64,000 bases of DNA, taken from Cristatella mucedo (taxonomy: Eukaryota; Bryozoa; Phylactolaemata; Cristatellidae). A program made the position numbers and the translations under genes. Location: NCBI GenBank assembly GCA_009760855.2, contig WPIO01000019.1:4052501-4116500 (forward strand), read 5' to 3'. Under the pieces are notes generated by a model. The model had not been told where the DNA came from. It saw only the letters and a list, made by a program, of their open reading frames with translations, and searched no databases. Below are positions 61,838-64,000 of the stretch, one piece after another. How positions within the stretch are numbered: the stretch's first letter is position 1; each line of letters starts with the position of its first letter.

Positions 61838-61985
61838 AATATAATTCATTTGTATAGCACCCTAAGAGAACTTAATCTATATCCAGAAACTTTACATTTG
61901 CCGCAGGGTTCGAGCAGCAGCCTCGGTGAATCTAATGCATTAACCTTAACCTCGGTCGCTAAAAGCACCTTAAACCCTGGGTAAA
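61838..61985 (-). mobile_element. SINE1 copy, diverged
   Basis: Minus strand: GGTTTAAGGTGCTTTTAGCG (A-box region), GCTGCTCGAACCCTGCGG (B box), TTTCTGGATATAGATTAAGT, TCTCTTAGGGTGCTATACAA and an AT-rich tail. Confidence 0.78.
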
Positions 61986-62372
61986 ACCAAGGTAGCGCTA
62001 TGGAGACGCAGCCTCGAGAGTTGCCATTATTTTATGCTTTGGAATGCACGGAACTAATACCAAACTTGCGTTATTTTGTGCTTTAGAGTAGTCGGTGTCA
62101 CTATCAGAAGATGAGTACCGTGTTTTTTATTTGGAAAACGTCCAGTTCTTAGAACTTATTCGTGAGCACGGAGTCCAGTGTAGAAGAGGTAATGAGTACT
62201 AAGCCACCTGGCCAGATTGGGATTGTTTTTTGGATAGCTTCGTTATAGTGTGATCAGTCGATATATCAGCTATCACTAGCTGTAACTTTAAATATGCAAT
62301 TGGCACAATGGCTGAAATTATCCACTGGAATTTGCTCAGCACTATTACAGCCTCTTTTGCAGCACAGGAGAG

Positions 62373-62449
62373 AATAATAATAACAATACACTTGATAAAG
62401 CGCCCTCAGAGAACTTAATCTCTTTCTAGGCACTTTGCATTTGCTGCAA

Positions 62450-62513
<64 letters not shown>

Positions 62514-62540
62514 GGTGATGATGATATGTCAGGCTTGGCA
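62373..62540 (-). mobile_element. LINE1 3' UTR end containing a GA array
   Basis: Minus strand: GCAAAGTGCCTAGAAAGAGA, TTAAGTTCTCTGAGGGCGCT, TTATCAAGTGTATTGTTATT. Sequence right of the array (GGTGGTGATGATGATA) can be aligned with GTGGTGAGTGGTATCA of copy A, so the GA run probably grew inside the UTR. Confidence 0.75.
62452..62512. repeat. (GA)n microsatellite
   Basis: About 60 bases of GA inside a LINE1 3' UTR. Confidence 0.97.
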
Positions 62541-62616
62541 GTTGGAGCCACGGTCTTTAATTACCGAATGGGGTCCAGCAGCCGCACGGACTTTAATGAA
62601 TCTGTTATCAATGGTG

Positions 62617-62746
62617 CCGAGCTGGTTTGGTCTAGCGGTTAATGTGCTCGCCCCGACCAAGGTCTGACTGAGGTCGTGGGCTCGAGCCCCGAGGCATATG
62701 TGAAGCGCCTGGATAGAGATTAAGTTCTCTTGGGGCGCTATATAGA
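62617..62746 (+). mobile_element. SINE1 copy with target-site duplications
   Basis: TGGTTTGGTCTAGCGGTTAA (A-box region), GTGGGCTCGAGCCCC (B box), GGCATATGTGAAGCGCCTGG, ATAGAGATTAAGTTCTCTTG and GGGCGCTATATAG. It is flanked by TGAATCTGTTATCAATGGTG (62597-62616) and TGAATCTTATTATCAATGGT (62747-62766), a target-site duplication of about 20 bases. This confirms target-primed insertion and fixes both ends. Confidence 0.92.
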
Positions 62747-62767
62747 TGAATCTTATTATCAATGGTG

Positions 62768-64000
62768 ACTGAAGTTGCTTCGGGTGACCAACTATCGATG
62801 TAGACACTCACATGCGCCACGCCACTCAAACAAGCACGAACACAGTCAGCACGAGTAGCGGCATCGAGGCCAAAGGGATTACAAAGCCTATGCTCGCTGC
62901 CTGTCTCCACTTTCGCATGCCTTGACCTCCTAATCTCGAGATTCCATACTCTAAGCACAGCAGCAGCAGCAGCTTCGGCTGCTGCACGGCACAGCCTGCA
63001 GCTGCTGCAGACTAAAGCGGATGCCGAGGATGTATCACTGTATCACTCGACCATTCATTCTCTCCATGCATTTAATGCAGCTTCCTTCGATGCATCGAAT
63101 CAATCTGCTCGATCATTACGATCCTTTGACCCTTAAATTGACCCTCGCGGGATCTGGCTCAACCTGCTGTAACCGGTTGTGTGCAATGGAAGGAGAGGCT
63201 GCAGGGCAGCTGCAAGGCCACCTGGATGCACAGCTTAGCAAGAATGCAGCAAACCAATACCAGGATCCGGCCTTACACAATAGGCTGTCAGTGGTCAGAG
63301 ATGCACCGCCACGACACGATTTTTTGAGCGTCTTTGACCGACTGGAGAGAGCTCATGCCTCCGGCAGCTGTCAATGCTCAATGTCAATGCAGCAGTGTGA
63401 ATGCATTGAATGCCCGGCCTAGCCAAGCTCTAGCCAAGCTCCCATAGCTTGGCTAGGCCGGGCTGGGGGGCAGGCTAAGCTGGGATAAGGGCGGAGCTGG
63501 GTCAAAAAGTGCTCTTGCGGCATCAGCTCAGGACCATAACCTGATCTGTCACAGACCAGCCCTTACCTGCCTACGTACGTGAGGGTGCTCATCAGGTGCC
63601 AGTCATCAATCTCACTTGCAGCTCTACGGCAGGAAATAGCCCATCGGTACCCACCAGGTCTCCTATTGGTCCTGGCTCGACCGAGTGACAACCAATCAGA
63701 CGCACAGGTGCGGCCCACTGGGCGTGTCGAAGCATAAAACCGGCTGTTCATTGCCACATCCACACTTGTCATAGGTGACTACGGACCAGCAGTGGAAGTA
63801 GGCTGCAGATGCCCTATCATGGCCGATGGGAGAGCTCCAGTGGAACATACACGGCCAAAGAAGGCACTGCAACAAGAAAATAGCATGAACGGCAGCAGCA
63901 GGAGCTTGGAGGCTGCTATTCGCTGGAGTGCAGAGGTGAGCTGAGTCTAGTGGTTGCTGCATCGGTTGCTTTGTCGGTGCCTGTTGTGCGGTGTTGTGCG
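62768..64000. other. No identified gene
   Basis: CAG/CTG-rich DNA with a hairpin listed separately. A 133-codon plus-strand frame (63021-63422) has no domain. Confidence 0.4.
63412..63463. repeat. Perfect 18-bp inverted repeat, 16-base loop
   Basis: Left arm 63412-63429 (GCCCGGCCTAGCCAAGCT) and right arm 63446-63463 are exact reverse complements. The loop repeats CTAGCCAAGCTC, part of the left arm. Confidence 0.96.

Overview
The window looks like gene-poor, repeat-dense nuclear DNA of a eukaryote, almost certainly a metazoan and more likely an invertebrate than a vertebrate. I base this on many 5'-truncated CR1/L2-type LINE copies, tRNA-derived SINEs, a hAT-type MITE, decayed Ty3/gypsy-like pol remnants, very long CT/GA arrays, and the absence of any bacterial-style operon. 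I cannot name the species. I found no gene that I can defend as an intact host gene, no rRNA, no functional tRNA and no CRISPR. Most long open frames are either retroelement fragments or read-throughs of simple repeats.

Layout. 1-6.7 kb: three copies of one LINE family (called LINE1 here), one split by a copy of a second family (LINE2) and carrying a GA array inside its reverse-transcriptase frame. 9.3-9.9, 11.3-11.5 and 16.9-18.0 kb: large pyrimidine or purine arrays. 11.8-16.1 kb: LINE pieces, a degraded fragment of a repeat-borne protein family, and a tRNA-derived SINE (SINE2). 19-25 kb: LINE2 and LINE1 ends among unassigned CAG/CTG-rich DNA. 26.7-28.1 kb: an imperfect tandem repeat split by a LINE1 copy. 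29.3-32.1 kb: a decayed Ty3/gypsy integrase followed by a dispersed repeat that recurs at 36.6-38.2 kb. 32.2-36.3 kb: SINE2 dimer, a GC-rich block with two LINE2 ends, SINE1 copies and a TA/SINE-tail amplification. 38-48 kb: decayed LINE1, SINE ends, a 19-bp minisatellite, and a hAT MITE closely resembling SPIN inserted in a LINE tail at 48.0 kb. 51.8-59.5 kb: a third LINE relic, a second retroelement-like coding remnant, and a longer LINE1 copy with a damaged active site. 61.8-62.8 kb: SINE1 copies, one with clear target-site duplications.

How the parts relate. LINE1 and SINE1 end in nearly the same 3' hairpin (GCGCCT, an AGAGATT...TCTCT inner stem, then AGGGCGCTATA) followed by an A/T-rich microsatellite. 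This is the arrangement expected if the LINE1 enzyme mobilises SINE1. Several simple-sequence arrays sit at short CT/GA seeds inside LINE or other repeat sequence, so transposons and microsatellites appear to grow together here. All family assignments come from reading the sequence and from memory of protein motifs; no database search was possible. Boundaries of repeats are approximate to roughly 10-50 bases.
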